Origin: Mesonia algae
GTDB lineage: Bacteria > Bacteroidota > Bacteroidia > Flavobacteriales > Flavobacteriaceae
Length of the DNA: 64,000 nucleotides
Direction of reading: 5' to 3'
Assembly: GCF_003253545.1 (NCBI RefSeq)
Contig: NZ_QKYV01000005.1
Coordinates: forward strand, 246,926 to 310,925
The notes under the pieces are model-generated. The model was not told the origin of the DNA. It made no database searches and saw nothing but the letters and a program-made list of their open reading frames with translations. The translations under genes and the position numbers were made by a program. Of the stretch, positions 9,303 to 18,423 are shown piece after piece (positions within the stretch are counted from its first letter, which is position 1; each line of letters starts with the position of its first letter).

Positions 9303-9379
9303 AAAACTAAATCAGTAAATATTTATTGATGATTATTCAATTTAACACCAAGATCGTTCATTATCTTTCAAACAATGTT

Positions 9380-9387
9380 TACTTTTG
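9380..9387 (+). promoter_or_regulatory. -7 promoter box of leucine dehydrogenase
   Basis: TACTTTTG matches TAnnTTTG and lies 42 nt before the ATG at 9430. I see no clear -33 TTG. Confidence 0.55.
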
Positions 9388-9429
9388 CGGTTCGATATTA
9401 AGAAATACTTAAATTAAAAAGTTTTACCT

Positions 9430-10533
9430 ATGAACGCTGAAATTTTAAAAGCAAACGAATTAAAAAAAGTAGCGCCAGTATTTGGGCAACTTTCTTTTGA
9501 TGAACATGAACAAGTTGTTTTTTGTAACGACAAAGATACAGGTTTAAAAGCAATAATAGGAATACATAATACAACTTTAGGACCTGCTTTAGGAGGAACT
9601 CGAATGTGGGATTATGCTAGTGAATGGGAAGCATTAAATGATGTATTGAGATTATCTCGCGGAATGACCTTTAAGAGTGCAGTGACTGGTTTAAACCTTG
9701 GAGGGGGAAAAGCAGTTATTATAGGAGATGCTAAAACTCAAAAAACACCCGAATTAATGAGGAAGTTTGGAGAGTTTGTAGATTCATTAGGAGGTAAATA
9801 TATTACTGCAGAAGATGTAGGAATGGATACTGCCGATATGGACACGGTAAGAGAGGTAACTAAACACGTAACAGGTATTTCTGAACATTTAGGAGGTTCT
9901 GGAAACCCTTCACCAATTACTGCTTACGGTGTGTATATGGGAATGAAGGCTGCAGCAAAATATAAATATGGAAAAGATTCTTTAGCTGGTAAAAAAGTAT
10001 TGGTACAAGGGATTGGACATGTAGGAGAAACCTTAGTAAAATACATTGCCGAAGAAGGAGGAGAAGTACTTATTGCAGATATTAACCAAGAACGTTTAGA
10101 GCAAATAAGAGATAAATACGGAGCTATCATTTTTGGAGGCGAAGATTTATATACTGCCGATGTGGATATTTATGCACCTTGTGCATTAGGAGCTACGGTA
10201 AATGATGAGACTATTCATAAGCTAAATGTTGATATTGTTGCGGGAGCAGCGAACAATCAATTAGCCGATGAGAAAGTTCACGGAAAAATGCTACAAGAGA
10301 AGGGTATCGTTTACGCTCCCGATTTCTTAATCAATGCAGGAGGAATTATTAATGTTTATGCAGAATTAGAAGGTTATGATAAACCAGAGATTATGCGTAA
10401 AACTGAAAATATTTACCATACTACTTTAGAGATTTTAAATTCTGCGGAAGCGAATCAAATCACTACGCATCAATCTGCTTTAAAAGTTGCTCAAGATAGA
10501 ATTGAAAAAAGAAAAGCAGAAAAGAAGCAGTAA
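9430..10533 (+). CDS. Leucine (Glu/Leu/Phe/Val-family) dehydrogenase
   Basis: This encodes 367 residues, the normal length for the NAD-dependent leucine/valine dehydrogenases that oxidatively deaminate branched-chain amino acids to 2-oxo acids. The substrate domain has GPALGGTRMW, K82 in MTFKSA and the catalytic K94 in LGGGKAVI. The Rossmann domain (about 170-300) has VLVQGIGHVGETL (GxGxxG) and ADIN after the second strand. C-terminal APDFLINAGGIINVYAE is also family-typical. Leucine rather than valine or phenylalanine as the preferred substrate is inferred from overall similarity. The gene is monocistronic, with its own promoter and a terminator at 10569. Confidence 0.92.
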   Translation: MNAEILKANELKKVAPVFGQLSFDEHEQVVFCNDKDTGLKAIIGIHNTTLGPALGGTRMWDYASEWEALNDVLRLSRGMTFKSAVTGLNLGGGKAVIIGDAKTQKTPELMRKFGEFVDSLGGKYITAEDVGMDTADMDTVREVTKHVTGISEHLGGSGNPSPITAYGVYMGMKAAAKYKYGKDSLAGKKVLVQGIGHVGETLVKYIAEEGGEVLIADINQERLEQIRDKYGAIIFGGEDLYTADVDIYAPCALGATVNDETIHKLNVDIVAGAANNQLADEKVHGKMLQEKGIVYAPDFLINAGGIINVYAELEGYDKPEIMRKTENIYHTTLEILNSAEANQITTHQSALKVAQDRIEKRKAEKKQ

Positions 10534-10558
10534 GCATTAGAAAAACATAATTTAATTA

Positions 10559-10566
10559 TATTTTTG
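10559..10566 (+). promoter_or_regulatory. -7 promoter box upstream of nusB, inside the terminator region
   Basis: TATTTTTG matches TAnnTTTG. The predicted start, about 4 nt downstream, falls on the first bases of the inverted repeat at 10569-10590, so promoter and upstream terminator overlap. Confidence 0.6.
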
Positions 10567-10568
10567 CA

Positions 10569-10596
10569 GGGCGAAATAACTATTTCGCCCTTTTTT
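10569..10596 (+). terminator. Terminator of leucine dehydrogenase (also 5' hairpin of nusB?)
   Basis: A perfect 10-bp inverted repeat GGGCGAAATA/TATTTCGCCC with a 2-nt spacer is followed by six T. It lies 35 nt after the leucine dehydrogenase stop. Confidence 0.85.
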
Positions 10597-10621
10597 AATT
10601 TAAAGTTCTTTAAAATACGCT

Positions 10622-11563
10622 ATGTTAACAAGAAGACATATTCGAGTAAAAGTAATGCAGTCTATGTACGCATTTACACAATCGGCTAACGATAATTTAA
10701 TTGCTGAGCAAAAATTTCTTCAAAAGAGTATGGGAGAAATGTATGATTTATTTTTACTCAACTTAGATTTACTGGTTCAGGTAAAAAATAAAGCTCAAGA
10801 TTACTTAGAGAAATCACAGAAGAAACATCTTGCTACAAACGAGGATAAAAATCCTAATCTTAAGTTCATTCAGAATAAATTAATTCATAAGATTGAACAT
10901 AGCGAAAATCTTAGTGAGTTATTGGATGATAAAAAATTGACCAATTGGCAACAGGATGATGAGTATGTGAATATTATTTGGGAGGAAGTAAAACAAAGCG
11001 AAACTTATAAAGATTACTTAACATCAGACCTATCTTCGTTTCAAGAAGATAAAGAATTTATCATAACTATATTTAAGGAAATCATAGCTCCTAACGATAA
11101 GCTTTATGATTATTTAGAAGATAAAAAACTGACTTGGTTGGATGATTTACCTATAGTTAATACTAGCATCCTTAAGTTTTTGAAAAAAGAAAAGGAAGCA
11201 AATCCAGAAGTAAAAGTCCCAAAACTATTCAAGAATAGGGAGGATGAGGAATTTGCAATAGAATTGTTTAGAAAAACACTCTTAAATCAAGAAGCTTACG
11301 TAGAAGATATTCAAGAAAAAACTCCCAATTGGGATAAGGATAGAATAGCAGGTGTAGATAGTATATTGCTTAAAATGGCGATCTGCGAGTTTATGAAGTT
11401 TCCTTCGATTCCTGTAAAGGTCACTATTAACGAATATTTGGAGATTGCAAAAGAGTACAGCACTCCAAAAAGTAGCGTGTTTATTAATGGAATTTTAGAT
11501 AAGTTATCTAAGGAATATAAAAGTTCAGAAAAAATCAATAAAATTGGTCGCGGATTAATGTAG
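10622..11563 (+). CDS. nusB: Transcription antitermination factor NusB
   Basis: This encodes 313 residues, the long form usual in Bacteroidota (E. coli NusB is about 140). The start MLTRRHIRVKVMQSMYAF gives the Arg-rich N-terminal helix that binds boxA RNA. The C-terminal half carries the canonical NusB helical fold, with NWDKDRIAGVDSILLKMAICEFM and VTINEYLEIAKEYSTPKSSVFINGILD. The central 100-150 residues are an acidic, Lys/Glu-rich insertion. With NusE (S10) it loads on rRNA boxA for antitermination. It is followed by the DUF1573 lipoprotein and yajC on the same strand. Confidence 0.92.
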   Translation: MLTRRHIRVKVMQSMYAFTQSANDNLIAEQKFLQKSMGEMYDLFLLNLDLLVQVKNKAQDYLEKSQKKHLATNEDKNPNLKFIQNKLIHKIEHSENLSELLDDKKLTNWQQDDEYVNIIWEEVKQSETYKDYLTSDLSSFQEDKEFIITIFKEIIAPNDKLYDYLEDKKLTWLDDLPIVNTSILKFLKKEKEANPEVKVPKLFKNREDEEFAIELFRKTLLNQEAYVEDIQEKTPNWDKDRIAGVDSILLKMAICEFMKFPSIPVKVTINEYLEIAKEYSTPKSSVFINGILDKLSKEYKSSEKINKIGRGLM

Positions 11564-11627
11564 TCCATTAAATTTTATTATTTTTAGCACTTGAAAAATC
11601 AATTACAAACAATTAAAATAAGTTAAA

Positions 11628-12110
11628 ATGAAAAAAGGATTTTTAATGTTAGCTGCTGTAGCGGCAATGGTTTTTACTTCATGTAAAGAAAATGCAGCAG
11701 ATAAGGTAAATGCAGAAAATGAGAAAGAAGTTGCAGAACGTGATGCTAACACTTCTGGAGCTCCAGCAATGAAGTTTGAAGAAGATATGCATGATTTTGG
11801 AACTATTAATGAAGGAGATGTAGTAGAGCATACATTTATGTTCGAAAATACTGGAGATGCACCTTTAGTTGTTTCTAATGCAAAAGGAAGCTGTGGTTGT
11901 ACGGTTCCTACTTGGTCTAAAGAACCAATCGCTCCAGGAGAAAAAGGAGAGATGGTAGTTAAATTTAACTCTAACGGTAAGCCTAATAACCAAATGAAGA
12001 CTGTTAGAATTACTGCTAACACAGAGTCTGGGCAAGAAATGATTAAAATTAAAGCTTTCGTAACTCCTAAAGCAGGTGGTGCAGCAAAAACAGGAAATCC
12101 AGTAAAGTAA
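11628..12110 (+). CDS. DUF1573 lipoprotein
   Basis: This encodes 160 residues. The lipobox MKKGFLMLAAVAAMVFTSC has Cys19, then an acidic stretch (KENAADKVNAENEKEV). Residues 48-145 are the Ig-like DUF1573 domain, with its hallmark FEEDMHDFGTINEGDVVEHTF, FENTGDAPLVVSNAKGSCGCTVP and MKTVRITANTE. The CGC motif is family-typical. This is a very common Bacteroidota envelope protein of unknown role, nearly always next to yajC as here (4 nt between stop and the next start). Confidence 0.9.
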   Translation: MKKGFLMLAAVAAMVFTSCKENAADKVNAENEKEVAERDANTSGAPAMKFEEDMHDFGTINEGDVVEHTFMFENTGDAPLVVSNAKGSCGCTVPTWSKEPIAPGEKGEMVVKFNSNGKPNNQMKTVRITANTESGQEMIKIKAFVTPKAGGAAKTGNPVK

Positions 12111-12114
12111 TTTC

Positions 12115-12408
12115 ATGGAAAACTTAACCAGTTTTTTACCTTTTATTGCGATTATAATCATATTTTATTTCTTTATGATTAGACCGCAGCAAAAGCGTCA
12201 AAAGGAAGAAAAGAATTTTTCTGAAAATTTAAAAAAAGGTGATAGAGTCATTACCAAGAGTGGAATGCACGGTAAAATTGTAGATTTTAGTGAAAAACTA
12301 AATACTGTAATTATAGAAACGGGTGCAGGAAAAATCACTTTTGAAAAATCTTCTATATCATCGGAGTTGAGTAAACAATTAAATACAACTACTCCAAAAG
12401 AAAATTAA
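12115..12408 (+). CDS. yajC: Preprotein translocase subunit YajC
   Basis: This encodes 97 residues: one N-terminal membrane helix (about 5-22, FLPFIAIIIIFYFFMIRPQQK) with the diagnostic MIRPQQKRQKEE, then the small cytoplasmic domain (LKKGDRVITKSGMHGKIVDF, VIIETGAGKITFEKSSI). YajC is an accessory subunit of the SecDF-YajC complex in the inner membrane. It is the last gene of the nusB-DUF1573-yajC run, with a terminator at 12427. Confidence 0.94.
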   Translation: MENLTSFLPFIAIIIIFYFFMIRPQQKRQKEEKNFSENLKKGDRVITKSGMHGKIVDFSEKLNTVIIETGAGKITFEKSSISSELSKQLNTTTPKEN

Positions 12409-12426
12409 TTCTATATAGATTATAAT

Positions 12427-12458
12427 AAAAAAGGATTCCTTAACGGAATCCTTTTTTT
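12427..12458. terminator. Bidirectional terminator between yajC and the YdeI-like gene
   Basis: A stem AAAAAAGGATTCC/GGAATCCTTTTTT with loop TTAAC lies between converging genes. The A and T runs on the two flanks allow termination in both directions. Confidence 0.88.
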
Positions 12459-13044
12459 ATTTATACTTATCATATAAACCCACCTGATTTATAATCATGG
12501 GTTTAATTTTTTCTAATCGTTTATCTTTTGTACTGGATCTTTTGGCTTCCCTTATATAATCGGCATACTCTCTTTGTTTTCCTTTTGTTAGGTTGAGAAA
12601 TGAAGTTTCCATTTCAGGGTTTTTTTGAAAAAATTGAGTCAACTCCATAGGAATAATTAACTCCTTATTTTTTTGAATAGGTATAGACTTACCTTCTTGT
12701 TGCAGTTGAATAGCTTCTTCTATATATGCTCTTAAAATAGGAGAGTCAATTGCATCTTCCTTGGTGAATTTAATTTGTCTTAGGGCTTTTGTTTTTCCTT
12801 TTTGCGCATTCACCAGTAAATTGGTGTTCTTTTTTAATAAAGCGCCGTTAAAAAACCATAAGGCATAATGATTTTTAAAACCCCCGAGACTTACTACATT
12901 TTTATTTTTTAAAGTATATGTTGGAGCTCCCCATTTAATAGTTTCTTCTAAGTTGGTTAATAAGATGACTTCTCTAAGTTGTCTAAGTTCATTTTCCCAT
13001 TGGGGATGTTTTTCTATATAATCTTCAAAATTCTTAACTGGCAT
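12457..13044 (-). CDS. YdeI/OmpD-associated-like protein with DUF1801 domain
   Basis: This encodes 195 residues. The N-terminal half matches DUF1801: FEDYIEKHPQWENELRQLREVIL, then ETIKWGAPTYTLKNKNVVSLGGFKNHYALWFFNGALL. The C-terminal half is the YdeI/OmdA-like helical region: LIIPMELTQFFQKNPEMETSFLNLTKGKQREYADYI and AKRSSTKDKRLEKI. The YdeI family has been linked to resistance to cationic peptides in enterobacteria, but the biochemical role is unsettled. The protein is cytosolic by sequence (no signal peptide). It appears monocistronic. Confidence 0.8.
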   Translation of the reverse strand: MPVKNFEDYIEKHPQWENELRQLREVILLTNLEETIKWGAPTYTLKNKNVVSLGGFKNHYALWFFNGALLKKNTNLLVNAQKGKTKALRQIKFTKEDAIDSPILRAYIEEAIQLQQEGKSIPIQKNKELIIPMELTQFFQKNPEMETSFLNLTKGKQREYADYIREAKRSSTKDKRLEKIKPMIINQVGLYDKYK

Positions 13045-13090
13045 TTTTATAGATGTGTTGGAAATTAATTATTTAAGATAAAAAGATATA

Positions 13091-13121
13091 AAAAAAGCCC
13101 AAGTAAAACTTGAGCTTTTGT
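13091..13121 (-). terminator. Terminator of pepT
   Basis: On the minus strand the stem GCTCAAGT/ACTTGGGC (one mismatch or wobble) with a short A/T loop is followed by seven T. It lies 18 nt past the pepT stop. Confidence 0.7.
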
Positions 13122-13138
13122 GTAATTTATAACTTTAT

Positions 13139-14383
13139 TTAAGCTTGGTATTTTTTCGCTGTAAGTTCAGCTACTTTTACAATAACCTCTGTAGCTTTAA
13201 TCATACTTTCTACTGGAACATATTCGTACCTTCCATGAAAATTATGACCTCCGGCAAATATATTAGGACAAGGTAGTCCCATAAAAGAAAGTTGAGAACC
13301 ATCGGTACCACCTCTAATTGGTTTAATTAAAGGTTCAATGTTCACCTCTCTCATCGCTTCTTCTGCAATATCTACAATATGCATTACAGGCTCTACTTTT
13401 TCACGCATATTAAAGTATTGATCTTTAATTTCTATTTCAATAACTTCTTTATCGTGCTGAGAGTTAATTTCGCTCACCAAATCTAACATCATTTTTTTTC
13501 GAGCTTCAAAGTGAGTTTTGTCGTGATCTCTAATGATATAATTTAGTTTGGTTTCTTCTACTTTACCATTAATTTCTGTTAAATGGAAAAAACCTTGAGT
13601 TCCTTCAGTATGTTCTGGAGTCTCTAAACGAGGTAGGGAATTGATAAAATCTTGAGCAATATACATGCTATTTACCATTTTTCCCTTCGCATAGCCAGGG
13701 TGAACGATCTTTCCTTTTACTTTTATTTTTGCTCCTGCAGCGTTAAAATTTTCATATTCTAACTCACCAATTTGGCTTCCATCCATGGTATACGCCCATT
13801 CTGCACCAAATTTGGCAACATCAAATTTATGCGCTCCTCTTCCAATTTCTTCATCTGGAGTAAAACAAACTTTTATAGGACCGTGTTTAATTTCTGGATG
13901 CTGAATTAGGTATTCCATCGCAGACATAATTTCTGTAATTCCTGCTTTATCATCTGCTCCTAACAATGTAGTTCCGTCGGTGGTGATAAGCGTCTGCCCT
14001 TTATATTGCAATAGATCTTCAAAATAATCTGGAGAAAGGATGATTCCTTCCTCTTTATTTAAGACTATATCTTTCCCATCATAATTTTCTACAATCTGAG
14101 GTTTTATATTTGCTCCAGTAAAATCTGGTGAGGTATCAAAATGTGAAACGAACCCAATAGCAGGTACTTCGTGATCTACATTACTAGGTAGAGTAGCCAT
14201 TACATAAGCATTATCATCTATATTTACATCGCTCATTCCTATAGCTCTTAACTCTTCAGTTAATTGCTTTGCTAAATCCCATTGCTTGTTTGTACTTGGT
14301 GTAGTACTGCTTTCTGGGTCACTTTCCGTATCTACAGTTACGTAACTTACAAAGCGATTTATAATGTGTTGTTTTTCTATCAT
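13139..14383 (-). CDS. pepT: Peptidase T (tripeptide aminopeptidase, M20 family)
   Basis: This encodes 414 residues, the usual PepT length. The metal-site motifs of the M20B family are visible: HFDTSPDF (first His/Asp), [12 protein letters not shown] (bridging Asp), PDEEIGRG (general-base Glu followed by the metal Glu) and the C-terminal [15 protein letters not shown] (last His). The lid domain lies between about 205 and 330. PepT removes the N-terminal residue of tripeptides in the cytosol using two zinc ions. The [16 protein letters not shown] stretch is also typical. The gene has its own terminator. Confidence 0.95.
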   Translation of the reverse strand: MIEKQHIINRFVSYVTVDTESDPESSTTPSTNKQWDLAKQLTEELRAIGMSDVNIDDNAYVMATLPSNVDHEVPAIGFVSHFDTSPDFTGANIKPQIVENYDGKDIVLNKEEGIILSPDYFEDLLQYKGQTLITTDGTTLLGADDKAGITEIMSAMEYLIQHPEIKHGPIKVCFTPDEEIGRGAHKFDVAKFGAEWAYTMDGSQIGELEYENFNAAGAKIKVKGKIVHPGYAKGKMVNSMYIAQDFINSLPRLETPEHTEGTQGFFHLTEINGKVEETKLNYIIRDHDKTHFEARKKMMLDLVSEINSQHDKEVIEIEIKDQYFNMREKVEPVMHIVDIAEEAMREVNIEPLIKPIRGGTDGSQLSFMGLPCPNIFAGGHNFHGRYEYVPVESMIKATEVIVKVAELTAKKYQA

Positions 14384-14468
14384 GGTTTACTTTTTTGGTA
14401 AAAATAATTAATCGTTAGGGGAGTACAAAGACTTTTAAGAATATGCTTTTAGATTTTTTAAAATAAAG

Positions 14469-14476
14469 TATTTTTG
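14469..14476 (+). promoter_or_regulatory. -7 promoter box of pyrD
   Basis: TATTTTTG fits TAnnTTTG and lies 16 nt before the pyrD ATG, giving a predicted leader of only about 13 nt. Confidence 0.6.
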
Positions 14477-14492
14477 CCAAAACTTTCCCATT

Positions 14493-15518
14493 ATGTATAA
14501 GTCTATTATTCGTCCAATATTATTTAAGTTTGATCCAGAAAAGGTTCATCACTTTACTTTTTCAACTCTAAAAAATACCTTAAAAATTCCTGGAGTTTCT
14601 TCCGCTTTAGCGAAAACCTATTTAGTTGAGGATAAAAAGTTAGAGAGAAATGTATTTGGACTTAAATTTAAAAACCCAGTAGGCTTAGCAGCAGGCTTTG
14701 ATAAAGACGCAAGACTTTACAAAGAATTAAGCCAATTAGGATTTGGTTTTATAGAGATAGGAACGGTAACTCCTAAAGCTCAAGGCGGAAACCCGAAACA
14801 AAGATTATTTCGTCTAAAAGAAGATCAGGCGATTATTAATAGAATGGGATTTAATAATGAAGGAGTTGAAGCTGCGATTAAAAGACTAAAAAAGAATAAT
14901 CAGGAGGTTTTAATTGGAGGAAATATTGGGAAGAACAAAATCACTTCAAACGAAAATGCAGTTGATGATTATAAAATTTGCTTTGAAGCCTTGTTTCCTT
15001 ACGTAGATTATTTTGTAGTCAATGTGAGTTCTCCTAACACCCCAAATTTAAGAGCGCTACAAGATAAAGAACCTCTTACTAGATTGTTAAATACTTTGCA
15101 ATCGCTTAACGCGGAAAAGGAAAACAGAAAGCCCATTTTACTAAAAATAGCGCCAGATCTTACTGATGATCAACTTTTAGATATTATTGAGATTGTAAAT
15201 ACCACTAAAATTGCTGGAGTTATCGCTACTAATACAACAATTTCTAGAGAAGGTTTAGAATCTGAGCATAAAGAAGAAATGGGAGGTTTAAGTGGGAAGC
15301 CATTAACTTCTCGTTCTACAGAAGTAATTCGATTTTTATCTGAAAAAAGTAATCAGGCTTTTCCTATTATTGGAGTAGGAGGAATTCATTCTGCTCAAGA
15401 TGCTTTAGAAAAACTACAGGCGGGAGCAAGTTTGGTACAACTCTACACAGGGTTTATTTATGAAGGTCCTCAATTGATTAAAGAAATTAATCGAGCGATT
15501 TTAAAAGAAAACGCTTGA
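14493..15518 (+). CDS. pyrD: Dihydroorotate dehydrogenase (quinone), class 2
   Basis: This encodes 341 residues. The class 2 N-terminal helical membrane-association segment ([23 protein letters not shown]) precedes the FMN-binding TIM barrel. Family motifs are [39 protein letters not shown] and the active-site [11 protein letters not shown] with Ser as catalytic base. GLSGKPL and IIGVGGI bind the FMN phosphate. It oxidises dihydroorotate to orotate with menaquinone in pyrimidine synthesis. Its last codon overlaps the TTG start of the LysE-type gene, so the two are likely co-translated. Confidence 0.95.
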   Translation: MYKSIIRPILFKFDPEKVHHFTFSTLKNTLKIPGVSSALAKTYLVEDKKLERNVFGLKFKNPVGLAAGFDKDARLYKELSQLGFGFIEIGTVTPKAQGGNPKQRLFRLKEDQAIINRMGFNNEGVEAAIKRLKKNNQEVLIGGNIGKNKITSNENAVDDYKICFEALFPYVDYFVVNVSSPNTPNLRALQDKEPLTRLLNTLQSLNAEKENRKPILLKIAPDLTDDQLLDIIEIVNTTKIAGVIATNTTISREGLESEHKEEMGGLSGKPLTSRSTEVIRFLSEKSNQAFPIIGVGGIHSAQDALEKLQAGASLVQLYTGFIYEGPQLIKEINRAILKENA

Positions 15519-16132
15519 ATATAGAAATTCTCATATCGTTTGTGGTAGCTGTTTTTGCTTTAGCAGTTTCACCAGGGCCCGATAATATTTTTGTACTAGT
15601 ACAAAGTATTCGCTTTGGTAAAAAGTTCGCTTTAGCGGTGGTAATGGGTTTGATGGCGGGCTGCTTAGTTCACACCTCTCTCGTCGCTTTTGGGGTTTCT
15701 TTATTTATAGCAAAAAATGAAATTTTATTTACTTTACTCAAATTTTTTGGAGCTGCTTATTTATTATACCTAGCTTTTAAAGTATATAAATCTTCTGATG
15801 AGATAGATTTTAATACTGAAAATATACCAGCTAAACCCGTGACAAAATTATTCCGTCAAGGCTTTATGATGAATGTACTCAATCCTAAAGTTTCCTTATT
15901 TTTTTTAGCTTTATTTCCTGGATTTTTATTTTCTGAAACCTTATCAGAAACGCTTCAGTTTTTCATTTTAGGAGGAGTGTTTATCGCTGTTTCTTTTCTT
16001 GTTTTTGGAAGCATAGCTATGCTTGCGGGCTCGTTAAAAACCTATATAGAAAGACACCCAAATTCTGGAGTTTTTCTAAAATGGTTGCAAATAGTTGTAT
16101 TTATAGGTATTGCGATTTTTATCTGCATCTAA
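15515..16132 (+). CDS. LysE/RhtB-type amino-acid exporter
   Basis: This encodes 205 residues with about six membrane helices. The family signature [23 protein letters not shown] lies in the first loop, and [21 protein letters not shown] is the second typical motif. It starts with TTG at 15515, overlapping the pyrD stop as TTGA; no ATG exists early enough to keep helix 1. LysE/RhtB proteins export amino acids such as lysine, homoserine or threonine at the inner membrane. The substrate is not predictable here, and co-transcription with pyrD is not an obvious functional link. Confidence 0.88.
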   Translation: MNIEILISFVVAVFALAVSPGPDNIFVLVQSIRFGKKFALAVVMGLMAGCLVHTSLVAFGVSLFIAKNEILFTLLKFFGAAYLLYLAFKVYKSSDEIDFNTENIPAKPVTKLFRQGFMMNVLNPKVSLFFLALFPGFLFSETLSETLQFFILGGVFIAVSFLVFGSIAMLAGSLKTYIERHPNSGVFLKWLQIVVFIGIAIFICI

Positions 16133-16166
16133 GCCTATAATGCTTATATATTTTAAAGCTAATGAG

Positions 16167-16174
16167 TATCTTTG
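16167..16174 (+). promoter_or_regulatory. -7 promoter box of the HMG-CoA lyase-like gene
   Basis: TATCTTTG fits TAnnTTTG and ends 4 nt before the ATG at 16179, predicting a leaderless or nearly leaderless mRNA. Confidence 0.55.
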
Positions 16175-16178
16175 AGCT

Positions 16179-17042
16179 ATGAACAAGATTAAGCTAATAG
16201 AATGTCCTAGAGATGCCATGCAAGGTATTAAGGACTTTATACCTACTGAAAAAAAAATTCAATATATTCAGTCTTTACTACGTTGTGGTTTTGATACCAT
16301 AGATTTTGGAAGTTTTGTATCTCCCAAAGCCATTCCGCAAATGGTAGATACCAAAGAGGTATTGGCAAATTTAGATTTATCAAAAACCAATAGCAAATTA
16401 TTAGCTATTGTAGCTAACGTTCGTGGTGCACAAGATGCCGTACAACATCCAGAAATAGATTATTTAGGTTATCCTTTCTCTATATCAGAAAATTTTCAAA
16501 TGCGAAATACGCATAAAACCATAGAACAATCTGTAGAGACCTTACGAGAGATTTTAAACATTGCCCATAAACACGGGAAACAAGTAGTAGCTTATTTATC
16601 TATGGGATTTGGGAATCCTTATGGGGATCCTTGGAGTGTAGAAATTGTAGGAGAGTGGACAGAGCGTTTATCTTCTTATGGTGTGAATATTTTATCCTTA
16701 TCGGATACTGTGGGAACTTCAGATGCAGAAACTATAGATTATCTTTTTTCTAATTTGATTCCTGCCTATCCAAATATTGAATTTGGAGCGCACCTGCACA
16801 CTACACCAACTTCCTGGCACGAAAAAATAGACGCAGCTTACAAAGCTGGGTGTAGGAGGTTTGACGGAGCTATACAAGGTTTTGGTGGATGTCCTATGGC
16901 GAAAGATGATTTAACAGGAAATATGCCGACCGAAAAAATGCTAAGCTACTTTAATGCTGCTAAAGCAGATTCTAACGTAAAAATGGGTAGTTTTGAATCT
17001 TCTTATAATGAAGCTACTAAAATTTTTAATCTTTATCATTAA
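16179..17042 (+). CDS. Hydroxymethylglutaryl-CoA lyase-like enzyme
   Basis: This encodes 287 residues forming an HMGL-like TIM barrel. N-terminal IKLIECPRDAMQGIKDFIPT corresponds to the E-x-x-PRDGxQ metal/substrate motif. Other matches are DTIDFGSFVSPKAIPQM, LSLSDTVGTSDAE, the HxH metal pair in FGAHLHTT and the catalytic-loop Cys in FGGCPMAKDDLTGNMPTE. HMG-CoA lyase cleaves HMG-CoA to acetyl-CoA and acetoacetate in leucine catabolism, which fits an organism with leucine dehydrogenase. The usual HxHDT reads HLHTT here, so a related aldolase/lyase activity is possible. Confidence 0.85.
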   Translation: MNKIKLIECPRDAMQGIKDFIPTEKKIQYIQSLLRCGFDTIDFGSFVSPKAIPQMVDTKEVLANLDLSKTNSKLLAIVANVRGAQDAVQHPEIDYLGYPFSISENFQMRNTHKTIEQSVETLREILNIAHKHGKQVVAYLSMGFGNPYGDPWSVEIVGEWTERLSSYGVNILSLSDTVGTSDAETIDYLFSNLIPAYPNIEFGAHLHTTPTSWHEKIDAAYKAGCRRFDGAIQGFGGCPMAKDDLTGNMPTEKMLSYFNAAKADSNVKMGSFESSYNEATKIFNLYH

Positions 17043-17092
17043 TCTTATTTAAATTAAATATAAATAAAATTTGTTTGCAGGCTTAAATAGCA

Positions 17093-17100
17093 TATTTTTG
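17093..17100 (+). promoter_or_regulatory. -7 promoter box of the DUF4856-imelysin-VKGC-TBDR operon
   Basis: TATTTTTG fits TAnnTTTG. A TTTGTTTG at 17070-17077 stands at -33 distance. The predicted start is near 17104, just upstream of the inverted repeat at 17115-17137. Confidence 0.68.
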
Positions 17101-17114
17101 CAGCCGAAATAAAA

Positions 17115-17137
17115 TTATTTTTAAAAAATCTAAATAA
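17115..17137. promoter_or_regulatory. Candidate metal-regulator operator (9-5-9 inverted repeat)
   Basis: The halves TTATTTTTA and TCTAAATAA are separated by 5 nt (7 of 9 positions symmetrical). The same 9-5-9 arrangement occurs at 30632-30654 and 30678-30700, beside the haem operons. This copy lies in the 5' leader, 7 nt before the DUF4856 start. A DtxR- or Fur-family repressor is a reasonable candidate, but the binding protein is not known. Confidence 0.5.
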
Positions 17138-17144
17138 AGGTATA

Positions 17145-18359
17145 ATGAAGAAAATTTTTATCCCCGCGTTAATTTGTACTACTATATTTTTTACCTCTTG
17201 TTCTAGTGATGACGATAATAATATTATCGGAGGTGAAGATCAAATAAACGTTCCTACTAATTATGAGTTTGAAAGAGAAGGTGTTTCTACTGTAAGTTAT
17301 GGTGGACAAACAACTAGAATTTCAATGGCAAAAGAATTGAGTGATGCTTTCACAGACTTTGATAATTTAACGGCCGATCGTTTAACAAATATGTTTTCAA
17401 ATGAAAACACACCATTTTCTGAAGGAGATTTAAATAGTTCTTCAAAAAGTATAAAAAGTAAAGTAGCAGCTTCTAACGATTATTTCTCTTTAAATTCAAC
17501 CGGTTCTGCAGCTGTTAAAGAAGATTTTGAATCTTGGATGAATGCTCAATTTGATGAGGTTCTAGCTAATCAAAATGTAGCGGCAACTTCAGGAGTTGCT
17601 GGACAAATTGCACAAGGTGATAAGACTAGGTATGTAAGTGCAAAAGGACTAGAATACAATCAAATGTATGCTAAAAGTTTAATGGGAGCTTTATTAGCAG
17701 ACCAGATGTTAAACAATTATTTATCTTCAGATGTTTTAGATGAAGGAGATAATATTGTCAACAACGAGAACGGAGTTACCGAAGAGAGGAAATCATATAC
17801 TACTATGGAGCATAAATGGGATGAAGCTTATGGGTACTTATATGGAGATACAAGTATTCCAACTTCTAACCCTATGAGTGTATTAGAAGATAATTCAGAT
17901 AAATTTTTATTCAACTATATAAGACAAGTTGCTGCCGATGATGATTTTGAAAATGTAGCGCAAGCAACTTTTGATGCATTTAAAAAAGGAAGAGCGGCAA
18001 TTACTGTAGGAAATTATGAGGTAAGAGATACACAAGCAGACATTATTAAAGAAAACATTTCTTTAATTTTTGCGGTAAGAGCGATTCACTATTTCCAAGC
18101 AGGAAAAGAATCTATTGCTGCTGGTGAAATGGGAGCTGCTTTTCATGAGTTATCTGAAGGTTTAGGATTTATGTACAGCATACGTTTTTCTCAAAACCCA
18201 GATACTGAAGCACCTTATATGAGTGCATCAGAATTAGAAACTTTTAAAAACGAGTTGTTGGACGGTAACGGATTTTGGTCTGTTTCTGCAGAAAAATTAG
18301 ATGAAGTTTCAGAAGCTATTGCAAGTGCATATAGTATTTCTGTAAGTCAAGTTGATTAA
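17145..18359 (+). CDS. DUF4856 lipoprotein
   Basis: This encodes 404 residues. The lipobox (TTIFFTSC, Cys19) followed by SSDDDN is a surface-export signal. The body (from about 40, YEFEREGVSTVSYGGQTTRI) fits the DUF4856 family, an all-helical fold that I recall as usually sitting next to imelysin genes. HYFQAGKESIAAGEMGAAFHELSEGLGFMYS near the C-terminus echoes the helical-bundle metal sites of imelysin-like proteins. It is the first gene of a four-gene iron-type operon (gap of 64 nt to the imelysin gene). Binding of iron or an iron carrier at the cell surface is inferred from context, not shown. Confidence 0.8.
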   Translation: MKKIFIPALICTTIFFTSCSSDDDNNIIGGEDQINVPTNYEFEREGVSTVSYGGQTTRISMAKELSDAFTDFDNLTADRLTNMFSNENTPFSEGDLNSSSKSIKSKVAASNDYFSLNSTGSAAVKEDFESWMNAQFDEVLANQNVAATSGVAGQIAQGDKTRYVSAKGLEYNQMYAKSLMGALLADQMLNNYLSSDVLDEGDNIVNNENGVTEERKSYTTMEHKWDEAYGYLYGDTSIPTSNPMSVLEDNSDKFLFNYIRQVAADDDFENVAQATFDAFKKGRAAITVGNYEVRDTQADIIKENISLIFAVRAIHYFQAGKESIAAGEMGAAFHELSEGLGFMYSIRFSQNPDTEAPYMSASELETFKNELLDGNGFWSVSAEKLDEVSEAIASAYSISVSQVD

Positions 18360-18423
18360 GCTAATTATTTAGAAATCTAATAACAAGGTGTTTTGTAAAA
18401 GGCCTTGTTGTAATTTTAAGTAT

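Noticed and set aside
18384..18412. Hairpin AACAAGG...CCTTGTT between DUF4856 and imelysin as a terminator
   Set aside because: There is no proper T-tract after it, and the gene order suggests one operon; at most it may reduce read-through.
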